In this document: positions 15,502-22,587 of the stretch, piece after piece
Position numbering within the stretch: position 1 is the stretch's first letter
Layout: every line of letters starts with the position of its first letter
DNA from: Microthrixaceae bacterium
GTDB taxonomy: Bacteria; Actinomycetota; Acidimicrobiia; Acidimicrobiales; DATDAH01
Length of the DNA: 27,421 nt
Direction of reading: 5' to 3'
NCBI GenBank assembly: GCA_020637195.1
Contig: JACJWK010000028.1
Location: 1-27,421 of the forward strand
Program-made: the position numbers and the translations under genes
The notes under the pieces: generated by a model
Seen by the model: the letters and a program-made list of their open reading frames with translations, nothing else
The model's database searches: none
Told to the model about the DNA's origin: nothing

Positions 15502-15918
15502 TCAGGCGGCGCCCAGGAGGGCCCGGAGCGCGGTCTGGTCGGCCGAGGACCAGGTGCCGTCGAACGCGTGCTGAGCGGCCCGGCGGGCGGTGACGGCGGC
15601 GTCGGTGGCCAGCGTGTCCCCCGCCGGCGTCAGCACCGCCAGCGCCAGGCGGGCGTCCCTCGGGTGGGGCTCCCGCGTGACGACGCCGATGCGCTCGAGG
15701 GGACCGAGCTGGCGGGCGACTCCCGACGGGGTGACGCCCAGGTGGTCCGCCAGCTCGACCCGCTGCCGGCGATGATCGGGACTGGCCTGGAGCTCGAGCA
15801 GCAGCGCCAGGTCGCTCAGCCCCAGCCCGTGGGCCGAGCCCAGGGCGCGGTCCACGTCGCGGACCAGCCGCGTCGTGGTGCGCGACAGGCGGAGGAGGGT
15901 GTCGAGGGCGGCATCCAT
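15502..15918 (-). CDS. MarR-family transcriptional regulator
   Basis: 138 residues with the MarR winged-helix pattern. The N-terminal dimerisation helix is followed by LSDLALLLELQASPDHRRQRVELADHLGVTPSGVARQLGPLERIGVVTRE, where the recognition helix lies in TPSGVARQLGPLE. A wing with PRDARLALAVLTPAG and a C-terminal helix complete it. It binds DNA as a dimer. An 8-bp inverted repeat lies 11-31 bases upstream of its ATG, so autorepression is likely. A TAAAAT -10 box ends 6 bases before the ATG, which would give a leaderless mRNA. The upstream methyltransferase is on the same strand. Confidence 0.92.
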   Translation of the reverse strand: MDAALDTLLRLSRTTTRLVRDVDRALGSAHGLGLSDLALLLELQASPDHRRQRVELADHLGVTPSGVARQLGPLERIGVVTREPHPRDARLALAVLTPAGDTLATDAAVTARRAAQHAFDGTWSSADQTALRALLGAA

Positions 15919-15924
15919 GTCGTC

Positions 15925-15949
15925 ATTTTATCGTTGACTGCTCAACGAT
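15925..15949 (-). promoter_or_regulatory. marR promoter with inverted-repeat operator
   Basis: ATCGTTGA (15930-15937), CTGC, TCAACGAT (15942-15949): a perfect 8-bp inverted repeat. On the minus strand TAAAAT (15930-15925) forms a -10 box sharing a base with the operator and ends 6 bases before the ATG. This local AT-rich patch stands out from its surroundings. Confidence 0.75.
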
Positions 15950-15978
15950 CACTCATGAGTTCACGCGGGCCGGGCCCG

Positions 15979-16737
15979 TCAGCGGGCGCGCTCGGCGACG
16001 ACCAGGGTGAGGCGCACGGGATCGAGCGGCACGGGCGGGAGGGCCCGGAGTGCGGCGCTCCCGGCGTCGACCTCGTCGTCGGTCAGGGCGGTGAGGAGGC
16101 TGTCGGAGCGGCGCATCGCCTCGACCCACGCCGCCGCCTCCGCCGGGAGCGGGCGGGGCGGCTCGTCGACGTCCACCACCGCGCGTCGCCGGAGACCGGC
16201 GTCGGGCAGCGCCGCGGCCACCGCGGCCACGGTCGGGAACCGGGCGAGGGCCCGCTCGGCACCGGGGAACGCCTCCAGCCAGGGGACCCGGCCGCGGTCG
16301 GGGAACAGCCCCCGCACCAGCAGTCGGCCGCCCGGGCGCAGCGCGCGGGCCACCTCGGCCAACGCCGCCGCCCGGTCGGGCACGTGGTGCAGCACCGCCG
16401 ACACCCACACGACGTCGACCGCGGCCCGCGCCAGCGGGAGAGCGGCCAGGGTCCCCGCTACCACGGCGTCGGCGGCGTCGCGCCCGGCGGCCTGGGCCCG
16501 CATCGCCGGCGAGGGCTCCACCGCGACGAGCGGCCCCGGCGTCAGCGCTCGCCACATCGGGAGGAACGCGCCGGTGCCGGCGCCGGCGTCGACGACCCGG
16601 CCCCGGGGCGCCTCCGGCAGGTGCGCACGCACCACCTCCCGCCAGCGGGCCGACTGCTCGTCGCCGAGCTCGCGTCCCCGGCGATAGGCCGCCGCCGACG
16701 CCTCGTAGTCGACCAGCGGCGAACGTCCCTCGGCCAT
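15979..16737 (-). CDS. Class I SAM-dependent methyltransferase
   Basis: 252 residues from ATG 16737. Motif I VVDAGAGTGAF (48-58), the acidic residue ending strand 2 (Glu74 in VAVEPSP), motif II-like DVVWVSAVLHHVPD (108-121) and the post-motif LRPGGRLLVRG define a methyltransferase-11/25-type Rossmann fold. The substrate is unknown. The first half resembles UbiE/small-molecule methyltransferases. The frame continues 69 codons upstream without a good start. Its stop is 29 bases before the marR operator. Confidence 0.9.
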   Translation of the reverse strand: MAEGRSPLVDYEASAAAYRRGRELGDEQSARWREVVRAHLPEAPRGRVVDAGAGTGAFLPMWRALTPGPLVAVEPSPAMRAQAAGRDAADAVVAGTLAALPLARAAVDVVWVSAVLHHVPDRAAALAEVARALRPGGRLLVRGLFPDRGRVPWLEAFPGAERALARFPTVAAVAAALPDAGLRRRAVVDVDEPPRPLPAEAAAWVEAMRRSDSLLTALTDDEVDAGSAALRALPPVPLDPVRLTLVVAERAR

Positions 16738-16967
16738 GGCCACCAGCCTCGGTCGCCGGCGCCGGCGCGGTCCAGCGGCCGACCGACTCCGCCGGCCCCG
16801 CCCGCGGGCCCCGCGCCGGGCGCCGGGACCCGACGCCGGAACCTCGGGGCCCGGCGTGGTGCCGCCGTCGCCACGCCGGCAGGTGTCCGACGAGCCACCC
16901 AACGGCCCGACCCGGTCGCCGTCGCCCGGATCGGAGCGGATCACCGGCGACCCGCCGGGATCCGGGA

Positions 16968-17573
16968 TCAGCCGAAGACGTGCGCCGCCATGCGCTCGGG
17001 CCAGTCGGGGCCGGGCGGGGCGCCGGCGAGGGCCAGGGCGTAGAAGCTCCCGGTGCAGCCCGCCACGACCAGCTCGACGTCGGTGCCCGCCGGCAGCGAG
17101 CCGTCGACGACCGCGGCCTCCACGACCGCCCGGATGCGACGGCGGCGGGGGGCCACGATGCGCTCCCGGTACACCCGACGCAGCTCGGGGTCGGCGCCGT
17201 CCTGGAGCATCGCGCCCACCATCGACACCCCACCGGGGCGCAGGACGCCGCGGTGGAAGGCCGCGAGCTCGGCGTGCAGGTCGGCCCGGTGGTCGCCCGT
17301 CCGCTCGAGGTCGGCCGCCTCCGGCAACGAGGCGACGGCGGCGACCGCGAGCGCGGCCTTGCCCGGCCAGCGCCGGTAGATGGCCTGGCGGGTCGTCCCC
17401 GCCGCGCGGGCCACCGCCACCAGCGAGAGGCCCTCGTAGCCGTTCGCCGCCAACTGGTCGAGGGTCGCGGCCAGCACCGCGGCGTCGATGGCGCCGTCGC
17501 GGGGACGGCCCCGCTCCCGCGGGTGGGGCTGCTCCCGCGGGTGGGGCGCGGCCGGGGCGGCGGCATACTGCAT
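16968..17573 (-). CDS. TetR-family transcriptional regulator
   Basis: 201 residues. After an unusual Pro/His/Arg-rich N-terminal tail with the repeat PHPREQPHPRER comes a TetR helix-turn-helix: GAIDAAVLAATLDQLAANGYEGLSLVAVARAAGTTRQAIYRRWPGK (about 26-72). A C-terminal ligand/dimer domain of TetR_C type follows (VSMVGAMLQDGADPELRRVYRERIVAPRR). The ATG at 17573 sits at the edge of a 30-bp inverted repeat. With TAGTGT about 7 bases upstream it may be leaderless. It is divergent from the NADP/F420-type oxidoreductase and probably represses both directions. Confidence 0.92.
   Translation of the reverse strand: MQYAAAPAAPHPREQPHPRERGRPRDGAIDAAVLAATLDQLAANGYEGLSLVAVARAAGTTRQAIYRRWPGKAALAVAAVASLPEAADLERTGDHRADLHAELAAFHRGVLRPGGVSMVGAMLQDGADPELRRVYRERIVAPRRRRIRAVVEAAVVDGSLPAGTDVELVVAGCTGSFYALALAGAPPGPDWPERMAAHVFG
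17513..17548. repeat. Two 18-bp tandem repeats in the TetR N-terminus
   Basis: GCTCCCGCGGGTGGGGCT (17513-17530) is followed by GCTCCCGCGGGTGGGGCG (17531-17548), identical at 17 of 18 positions. They encode the doubled PHPRE-type segment just before the DNA-binding domain. Confidence 0.85.
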
Positions 17574-17600
17574 TTCCGCAACACTACTGTTCCGAAAATG
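17571..17600. promoter_or_regulatory. 30-bp inverted repeat, probable TetR operator between divergent genes
   Basis: CATTTCCGCAACA (17571-17583), CTAC, TGTTCCGAAAATG (17588-17600): arms match at 11 of 13 positions. It covers the TetR start codon on one side. On the other it ends where the ribosome-binding site GGAGG of the oxidoreductase (ATG 17612) begins. TACTGT (17585-17590) inside it could be the rightward -10. Confidence 0.78.
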
Positions 17601-17611
17601 GAGGAGCGAGC

Positions 17612-18226
17612 ATGCGCATCGCCGTGATCGGGGCCGGCTCGGTCGGCCGCCACCTCGCCACCGCCCTCGCCCGGGCCGGCCACGACGTCGTCGTCGGCGT
17701 ACGCGACCCGGACGACCCCCGCCACGCCGACCTGGCGCGACGGGCCACGCCCGCCGACGCGGTCGCCGGCGCCGAGGTCGTGGCCCTCGCCGTCCCCGCC
17801 GCCGCGGTGGCCGACGCCCTCGCGGGGCTCACGCTGCGCCCGCCGGCCGTCGTGGTCGACGCCACCAACGCGGTCGGGGCACCGCCGCCGGGCGGATTCG
17901 CGACGATGGGCGCGCTCACCCGCTCGCTCGTCCCCGACGACGTGCCCGTCGTGAAGGCCTTCAACACCATCGGCGCCGAGCACCTCGTCGCCCCGGTGGT
18001 GGACGCGATGCCGGCGTTCCTCCCCGTCGCGGGCGACCGCGCCGGCGTCGACGTCGTGGTGCCGATCGCCCGGTCCCTCGGCTTCGACGCCGTCGACCTC
18101 GGCGGGCCCGACGCCGTTCCGCTGGTCGAGGACCACGCCCGGATGTGGATCCATCTCATGCGCAACGGGTGGGGTCGGGGGTTCGCCTTCGCCGTCGTCG
18201 GCGCCCCGGCCGGCGACGACCGCTGA
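17612..18226 (+). CDS. NADPH-dependent F420 reductase-like / NAD(P)-binding oxidoreductase
   Basis: 204 residues. The N-terminal Rossmann motif is GAGSVGRHLA (8-17), followed by VVVGVRDPDD, LAVPAAAVADAL and VVVDATNAVG. This is the layout of the F420-dependent NADP oxidoreductase-type domain (PF03807) that includes Fno and plant/bacterial reductase-like relatives. VVKAFNTIGAEHL near 112-124 is typical of the NADPH:F420 reductase-like group. It transfers hydride between NADP(H) and either F420 or a small substrate; which one is not decidable here. GGAGG lies 7 bases before the ATG. The stop overlaps the next gene (TGATG). Regulation by the divergent TetR is likely. Confidence 0.85.
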   Translation: MRIAVIGAGSVGRHLATALARAGHDVVVGVRDPDDPRHADLARRATPADAVAGAEVVALAVPAAAVADALAGLTLRPPAVVVDATNAVGAPPPGGFATMGALTRSLVPDDVPVVKAFNTIGAEHLVAPVVDAMPAFLPVAGDRAGVDVVVPIARSLGFDAVDLGGPDAVPLVEDHARMWIHLMRNGWGRGFAFAVVGAPAGDDR

Positions 18227-18983
18227 TGCCGAGGCCCCTCCCGGCCGCCGGCGAGGCCCGGCTCGGGCCCCCCGACCGTGACGAGGCGCAGGCGTGCCTC
18301 GACGCCGTCCTCACCGCGATCGACCCGGGCGGCGGGCCCACCGAGCTCCAGCAGCTCCTGATCGAGGCCGCGTTCGCCTCGATGACCGGCCACGACGTCG
18401 CGTGGACGCCGGGCTCGACGGTCGACCCGCCGGGCCTCGCCGCGGTCCTGGCCGACCGGGACGAGGCCTTCCGCACCCGCATCCTCCAGATGATGATCCT
18501 GGGGGCGCTGGTCCTGCGCCCGCTGCCCGCCGACGTGGCCGACCGGGTGGAGGCCCACGCCACCGAGCTGTCGGTGGACGACGGCATGCTCGCCGTCGCG
18601 CGCCGCTTCGCGACCGGCCAGCTCGGGCTCGCCGCCTTCGACTTCGCGCGCAACGGCTACACCGCCGACTGGGCCCCCGAGAGGGCGGCGGCCCTGCACT
18701 CGAGCACCGAGCTCCACGACGCCTGGCAGCAGTCGGTCGCCACGGGCTCGACGGCCGGCCCGACGTGGACCTCCTGGCCGTCGACTGGTTCGCCCTCGCC
18801 GACCGCCCCGTCGACGAGTTGCGCGACGAGCTCGGCGTGGTGGGCAAGTCGGCCGGCGCGGTGGCGGCCGGCAGCGTCGGCCCCTGGGAGCCGGGCGGGA
18901 TCAGCCCGTACCAGTGGACGACGGGCCGGGAACGGGCCGAGGCCGAGGGCCGGGGCCACGAGGCGTACGGCGCCCGCCCCTGA
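18226..18983 (+). pseudogene. Unrecognised helical protein gene with one frameshift
   Basis: It starts at ATG 18226, overlapping the oxidoreductase stop (TGATG), so the two were one translational unit. The first 173 or so codons are protein-like (EAQACLDAVLTAI, ILQMMILGALVLRPL, DGMLAVARRFATGQLGLAAFDFARNGYTADW). The frame then becomes Pro/Ser/Arg noise. The sensible continuation (LDGRPDVDLLAVDWFALADRP through GGISPYQWTTGRERAEAEG to YGARP) is in another frame, ending at 18983. Restoring one G in the GGG run 18744-18746 gives a single 252-residue protein. The helical N-terminal half is loosely like TerB-type proteins, but I do not recognise the family. The intact C-terminal sense sequence suggests a recent mutation or an assembly error rather than old decay. 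Confidence 0.75.
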
Positions 18984-19034
18984 GCGGCGGCCGCCACCCG
19001 CGCCACCCGTGCGGGCGGGCACTCGCACCGACCG

Positions 19035-19304
19035 GTGACGACCGGCCAGACTGCGCCCGTGCTCATCTTCGGAATCCTCGGCTTCGGCATCGTCATCGGC
19101 GCGATCGCGGGGTGGATCACCGGCACCGAGTCGTGGGGGAAGCGCATCGGCTACGGCCTCCTCGGGTCGTTCGTCGGCGGGCTCCTCGCGTCGCTCATCG
19201 CCGGCGACGGCCTCGCCCTGCGCCCGAGCGGCATCATCGGCTCGATCGTCGGCGCGATCCTCCTGATGCTCATCGACCGGGCGGTCTCCAGCCGGTCGAG
19301 CTGA
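19035..19304 (+). CDS. Small membrane protein of the GlsB/YeaQ/YmgE (transglycosylase-associated) type
   Basis: 89 residues with three hydrophobic segments separated by Gly-rich turns: FGILGFGIVIGAIAGWI, IGYGLLGSFVGGLLASLIAG and IIGSIVGAILLMLIDRAV. This three-helix, glycine-rich pattern is that of the YeaQ/GlsB family, small inner-membrane proteins tied to envelope stress whose function is unclear. GTG 19035 is the reported start. GTG 19059 would begin right at the first helix and is equally possible, since neither has a good ribosome-binding site. It is convergent with the double hydrolase (27-bp gap). Confidence 0.78.
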   Translation: MTTGQTAPVLIFGILGFGIVIGAIAGWITGTESWGKRIGYGLLGSFVGGLLASLIAGDGLALRPSGIIGSIVGAILLMLIDRAVSSRSS

Positions 19305-19331
19305 CGGCCGCGGCCCGCCAGCCGGCAGCGC

Positions 19332-21002
19332 TCAGCGCCGGCGCCGGCGGTCCAGCCAGGTGAGCAGCGCCACCGCCACCGCGGCGGGCTGTTCGGGCAG
19401 CAGCGCGTGCCCCGCCCGGGGGATCGTGACGCGCGTCGCCCGGTCACCCAGGGCCTCGACGAGCTGGTCGGCGTTGGCCGCCACCGCGATGCGGTCCTCG
19501 GCCGGCTGGACGACCAGCACGTCGGCGCCGCCCGCCGCCCACCACTCGTCCACGGGGGTCGACCCGGTGGCCGCCGACTGCGCGGCGGCCACGTCGGCGT
19601 GCCAACCGTCGGCCCACACCGCGGCGTCGTTCCCGGGTGCGAAGAACGCCGTGCGGACCGCCTCGAGGTGCTCGTCGGGCGGGAGCGACCCGTCGAACAC
19701 CCGGAACAGGGCCTCGCCGGCGTCGGGCTCGGGTGGCACGCGCCCGCCGCAGGCGAGCAGCACGACGCTCTCGACCAGGTCGGGGCGGCGGGTCGCCACC
19801 ATGCGGGCAACCCGGTTGCCGAAGGCGTGGCCGACCACGGTGGCGGCGCCGGCGTCGAGGCCGGCGACCACCGCGGCGACGTCGTCGGCCAGGTCGCCCA
19901 GGCGCAGCCCGTCGAGCGGCCCGGCGCTCGCGCCGAGCCCACGCGGCTCGGGCGCCGCCACGAGGTAGCCGGCCCGGGCGAGTCGGGCCGACAGCGGGCC
20001 GAAGTCGGCGGCGCCCCGGCCGAGCGAGGGCACCAGCACCACGACCGGCCCCTCGCCCTGGAGGCGCACCTCGATCGGGCCGGCGGGACCGTCCAGCACC
20101 GTGCGGCGCCGGTAGCCGCGCACGGCCTCCTGGTCGTGCACGAACGCCGCGAACCAGTCGGGCACCGACGGCTCGACGGCCCCGGCGCGGCGGGCGAGTG
20201 ACCGGCCGACGAACCCCAGGGCGTCGGCGAAGCGCGGGCCGAGCGACGGGCCGACGTGGTTCCCGCGCCGGACCAGCCGGTACTCGTGGTCGATGCCGTG
20301 GTCGACGAGCTGGCGGTGCAGGGCCTCGGTGCCGTACTGGAGGTGGAGGAGGTCCTCGTCGCCCACCTCGAGGTAGACGTCGAGGCCGGCGGCGGCGATC
20401 AGCGGGCCGTGCCGCTCCGCCAGCGCTCGCGGGTGGTTGGCGTGGAAGTGCTCCTCGTCGATCGGATCGCCGTAGAGCGACGCCAGCAGCTCGGCGTCGC
20501 GGTAGACGACGTCGCGACGCGCCACCTCGGGCCATCGGGTGGCCTCCTCGATGGCCGGCTCGAGCGCGGCCACGGCGACGAAGCGGTCCGGTCGCGCGAA
20601 CGCGAGCCGCAGCGCCCCCAGGCCACCCATCGACACGCCGCACACGGCCACGGCGTCGCCACCCCGGCCCGCCCCGGTGGTGGCCACGAGCTGGGGCAGC
20701 AGCTCGTCGAACAGGAACGTCTCCCATCGCTGCGACCCGTCGGCCCGGTCGAGGTAGAAGCTGCGGCCCGCCGACGGCGTCGCCACCACCAGCCCGGGGA
20801 GCTCGCCCGATCCCCACAGCCGGTCGAACAGCGGGGCGAGGCCGTCGAGGAACGAGGCCGAGTCCCCACCGCCGTGCAACAGGAGCAGCAGCGGGGCGTC
20901 GGCGCCGAGGCCCCTCGGCGTGAGGGTGCGCACCTCGACCGGCGACGGCACCAGGTCGGTCGTCACCTGGAGCGTCGCGAGCACGCCGGCGTCGTCGGTC
21001 AC
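19332..21002 (-). CDS. Two-domain alpha/beta hydrolase; second domain lacks the nucleophile
   Basis: 556 residues without a signal peptide. Domain 1 (about 10-270) is an esterase-D/PHB-depolymerase-like hydrolase with LLLLLHGGGDSASF (38-51), the elbow Gly122-Val-Ser124-Met-Gly-Gly, an acid candidate in YLEVGDEDLLH (Asp215/217) and His249 in RRGNHVG. Domain 2 (about 300-556) is a standard alpha/beta hydrolase with VVLVPSLGRGAADF, PEPRGLGASAGP, acid Asp503 and His532 in AGHALLPEQPAAV. Its elbow, however, reads Gly391-His-Ala393-Phe-Gly, with Ala (codon GCC) where Ser is needed. Domain 2 is thus probably non-hydrolytic or uses another chemistry. GTG 21002 is the start, directly after a G-rich run. 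It is divergent from the TauD-type gene. Confidence 0.85.
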   Translation of the reverse strand: MTDDAGVLATLQVTTDLVPSPVEVRTLTPRGLGADAPLLLLLHGGGDSASFLDGLAPLFDRLWGSGELPGLVVATPSAGRSFYLDRADGSQRWETFLFDELLPQLVATTGAGRGGDAVAVCGVSMGGLGALRLAFARPDRFVAVAALEPAIEEATRWPEVARRDVVYRDAELLASLYGDPIDEEHFHANHPRALAERHGPLIAAAGLDVYLEVGDEDLLHLQYGTEALHRQLVDHGIDHEYRLVRRGNHVGPSLGPRFADALGFVGRSLARRAGAVEPSVPDWFAAFVHDQEAVRGYRRRTVLDGPAGPIEVRLQGEGPVVVLVPSLGRGAADFGPLSARLARAGYLVAAPEPRGLGASAGPLDGLRLGDLADDVAAVVAGLDAGAATVVGHAFGNRVARMVATRRPDLVESVVLLACGGRVPPEPDAGEALFRVFDGSLPPDEHLEAVRTAFFAPGNDAAVWADGWHADVAAAQSAATGSTPVDEWWAAGGADVLVVQPAEDRIAVAANADQLVEALGDRATRVTIPRAGHALLPEQPAAVAVALLTWLDRRRRR

Positions 21003-21133
21003 CCCCCGATGATCGCGCCGCGGCGATCGCGCCGCCGCCGGCCGGGAAGCCGACCGCGGGGCGCCCGGTAGGCTGCGCGCCGAGGCCGGGGGCGAACCCG
21101 CCGTCCGTGCCCGTGCACCAGGGGGATGCCCGC

Positions 21134-22096
21134 ATGAGCCCGACCGAGGTGGCCACCGCCGAGCGTGACCCGGCCAGCGAGCTGGCCGCCAAGCGCTTCA
21201 CCATCCCGCCCTACGACGTGCAGGTCGGCCCCGTGGGCCACCTCCACCGCGAGCGCGCCCGCCTGGCCGCGCTCGAGTGGGAGCACTTCGACGCCCGCCC
21301 GCTCGGCGCCACCGTCGGGGCCGAGCTGTCCGGCATCGCGCTGTCGGGCGACCTGCCCGACGAGGCCGTCGCCGAGCTGCGGGCCGCGCTGCTCGCCTAC
21401 AAGGCCGTGTTCTTCCGGGACCAGCCGCTGTCGCCCGCCGACCACGTCGCGTTCGCCCACCGCTTCGGCGAGCTCGAGGTCCACCCGTTCATCCCCGCCA
21501 ACGCCGAGCACCCCGAGCTGGTCCGCTTCGAGAAGTCCGCCGACGTCGGCGGCTACGAGAACGCCTGGCACGCCGACGTCACCTGGCGCGAGTGCCCGTC
21601 GATGGGCGCGGTGCTGCACGCGATCCAGGTGCCCCCCACGGGCGGCGACACGCTCTTCTGCGACATGGGCGCGGTCTACGAGGGCCTCGACGCCGACACC
21701 CGCGCGCGCATCGACGACCTCGTCGCCGTGCACGACTTCATGCAGGTGTTCGGCCACCAGGTGCCCGACGCCGACAAGCCGGCCATGCGCGAGCGCTACC
21801 CCACGGTCGAGCACCCCGTGGTGCGCACCCATCCCGAGACGGGCCGGCGCACCCTGTTCGTCAACCGGGTGTTCACCAGCCACATCGTCGGGATGGACCG
21901 CGACGACAGCGCCGCGCTGCTCGACCGGCTGTGCCGACAGGCCGACTACCCGGAGTACCAGTGCCGCTTCCAGTGGACCCCCGACGCCGTGGCGTTCTGG
22001 GACAACCGGGCGGTCCAGCACTACGCCGCCAGCGACTACTGGCCCGACGTCCGCATCATGGAGCGGGCCAGCATCATCGGCGACCGCCCCTCCTGA
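21134..22096 (+). CDS. TauD/TfdA-family Fe(II)/2-oxoglutarate dioxygenase
   Basis: 320 residues. ATG 21134 is chosen because AGGGGGA lies 7-8 bases upstream; an upstream in-frame GTG has no such support. The double-stranded beta-helix dioxygenase fold shows the iron triad His146-x-Asp148 (NAWHADVTW) and His296 (NRAVQHYAASDYW), plus 2-oxoglutarate-binding Arg in RIMERASI (307/311). Other family marks are PLGATVGAELSGIAL near the start and VFFRDQPLSPADHVAFAHRFGELEVHPF. Enzymes of this type hydroxylate taurine, sulfonates, alkyl sulfates or aryloxyalkanoates. The substrate is not fixed, and no sulfonate transporter is adjacent. TAGGCT about 60 bases upstream may be its -10. Confidence 0.93.
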   Translation: MSPTEVATAERDPASELAAKRFTIPPYDVQVGPVGHLHRERARLAALEWEHFDARPLGATVGAELSGIALSGDLPDEAVAELRAALLAYKAVFFRDQPLSPADHVAFAHRFGELEVHPFIPANAEHPELVRFEKSADVGGYENAWHADVTWRECPSMGAVLHAIQVPPTGGDTLFCDMGAVYEGLDADTRARIDDLVAVHDFMQVFGHQVPDADKPAMRERYPTVEHPVVRTHPETGRRTLFVNRVFTSHIVGMDRDDSAALLDRLCRQADYPEYQCRFQWTPDAVAFWDNRAVQHYAASDYWPDVRIMERASIIGDRPS

Positions 22097-22114
22097 TCAC
22101 GCCACCGAGTCAGA

Positions 22115-22552
22115 TCAGACCTCGAGGAGGAGGGTGACGGGGCCGTCGTTGGTGAGGGTGACGGCCATGTCCGTGCGGAACCGCCCCGTGGCGACCGTGG
22201 CGCCGAGGTCCCGGAGTCGCGTGACCACCCGGTCGACGAGGGGCTCGGCGACCTCGGGCGGCGCCGCCTCGATCCACGACGGGCGTCGGCCCTTGTCGGT
22301 GTTGCCGTAGAGGGTGAACTGGCTGACCACCAGGACCGCCCGCGTGGTGTCGGCCACCGAGCGGTTCATCACCCCGGCGTCGTCGTCCATCACGCGGAGC
22401 CCCCACACCTTGTCGGCCAGCCGGTCGGCGGCGGCCTCGGTGTCGTCGCGGTGCACGCCCACCAGGACGCACAGCCCGGGCCCGATGGCGCCGACGACCT
22501 CGCCGTCCACGACGACGCTCGCCTGGGTGACCCGCTGCACCAGCCCTCGCAC
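22115..22552 (-). CDS. dtd: D-aminoacyl-tRNA deacylase (DTD)
   Basis: 145 residues, the normal family length. It hydrolyses D-amino acids (and Gly mischarged on tRNA-Ala) from tRNA as a homodimer, for translation quality control. Diagnostic motifs are MRGLVQRVTQASVVVDGEVVG at the start (GTG start), SQFTLYGNTDKGRRPSW (77-93) and the C-terminal NDGPVT motif (135-140), whose Gly-Pro lines the active site. The C-terminus LLLEV is typical. It is convergent with the TauD gene, 18 bases apart, and 35 bases downstream of the TPM gene on the same strand. Confidence 0.96.
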   Translation of the reverse strand: MRGLVQRVTQASVVVDGEVVGAIGPGLCVLVGVHRDDTEAAADRLADKVWGLRVMDDDAGVMNRSVADTTRAVLVVSQFTLYGNTDKGRRPSWIEAAPPEVAEPLVDRVVTRLRDLGATVATGRFRTDMAVTLTNDGPVTLLLEV

Positions 22553-22587
22553 CGTCCCATCCTGCCCGGTGGGCGGGAACGACGGGG

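Noticed and set aside
21134..22096. Calling the TauD-family gene a taurine dioxygenase
   Set aside because: Fold and iron ligands are clear, but no sulfonate transporter or sulfur genes are adjacent and the family has many substrates.
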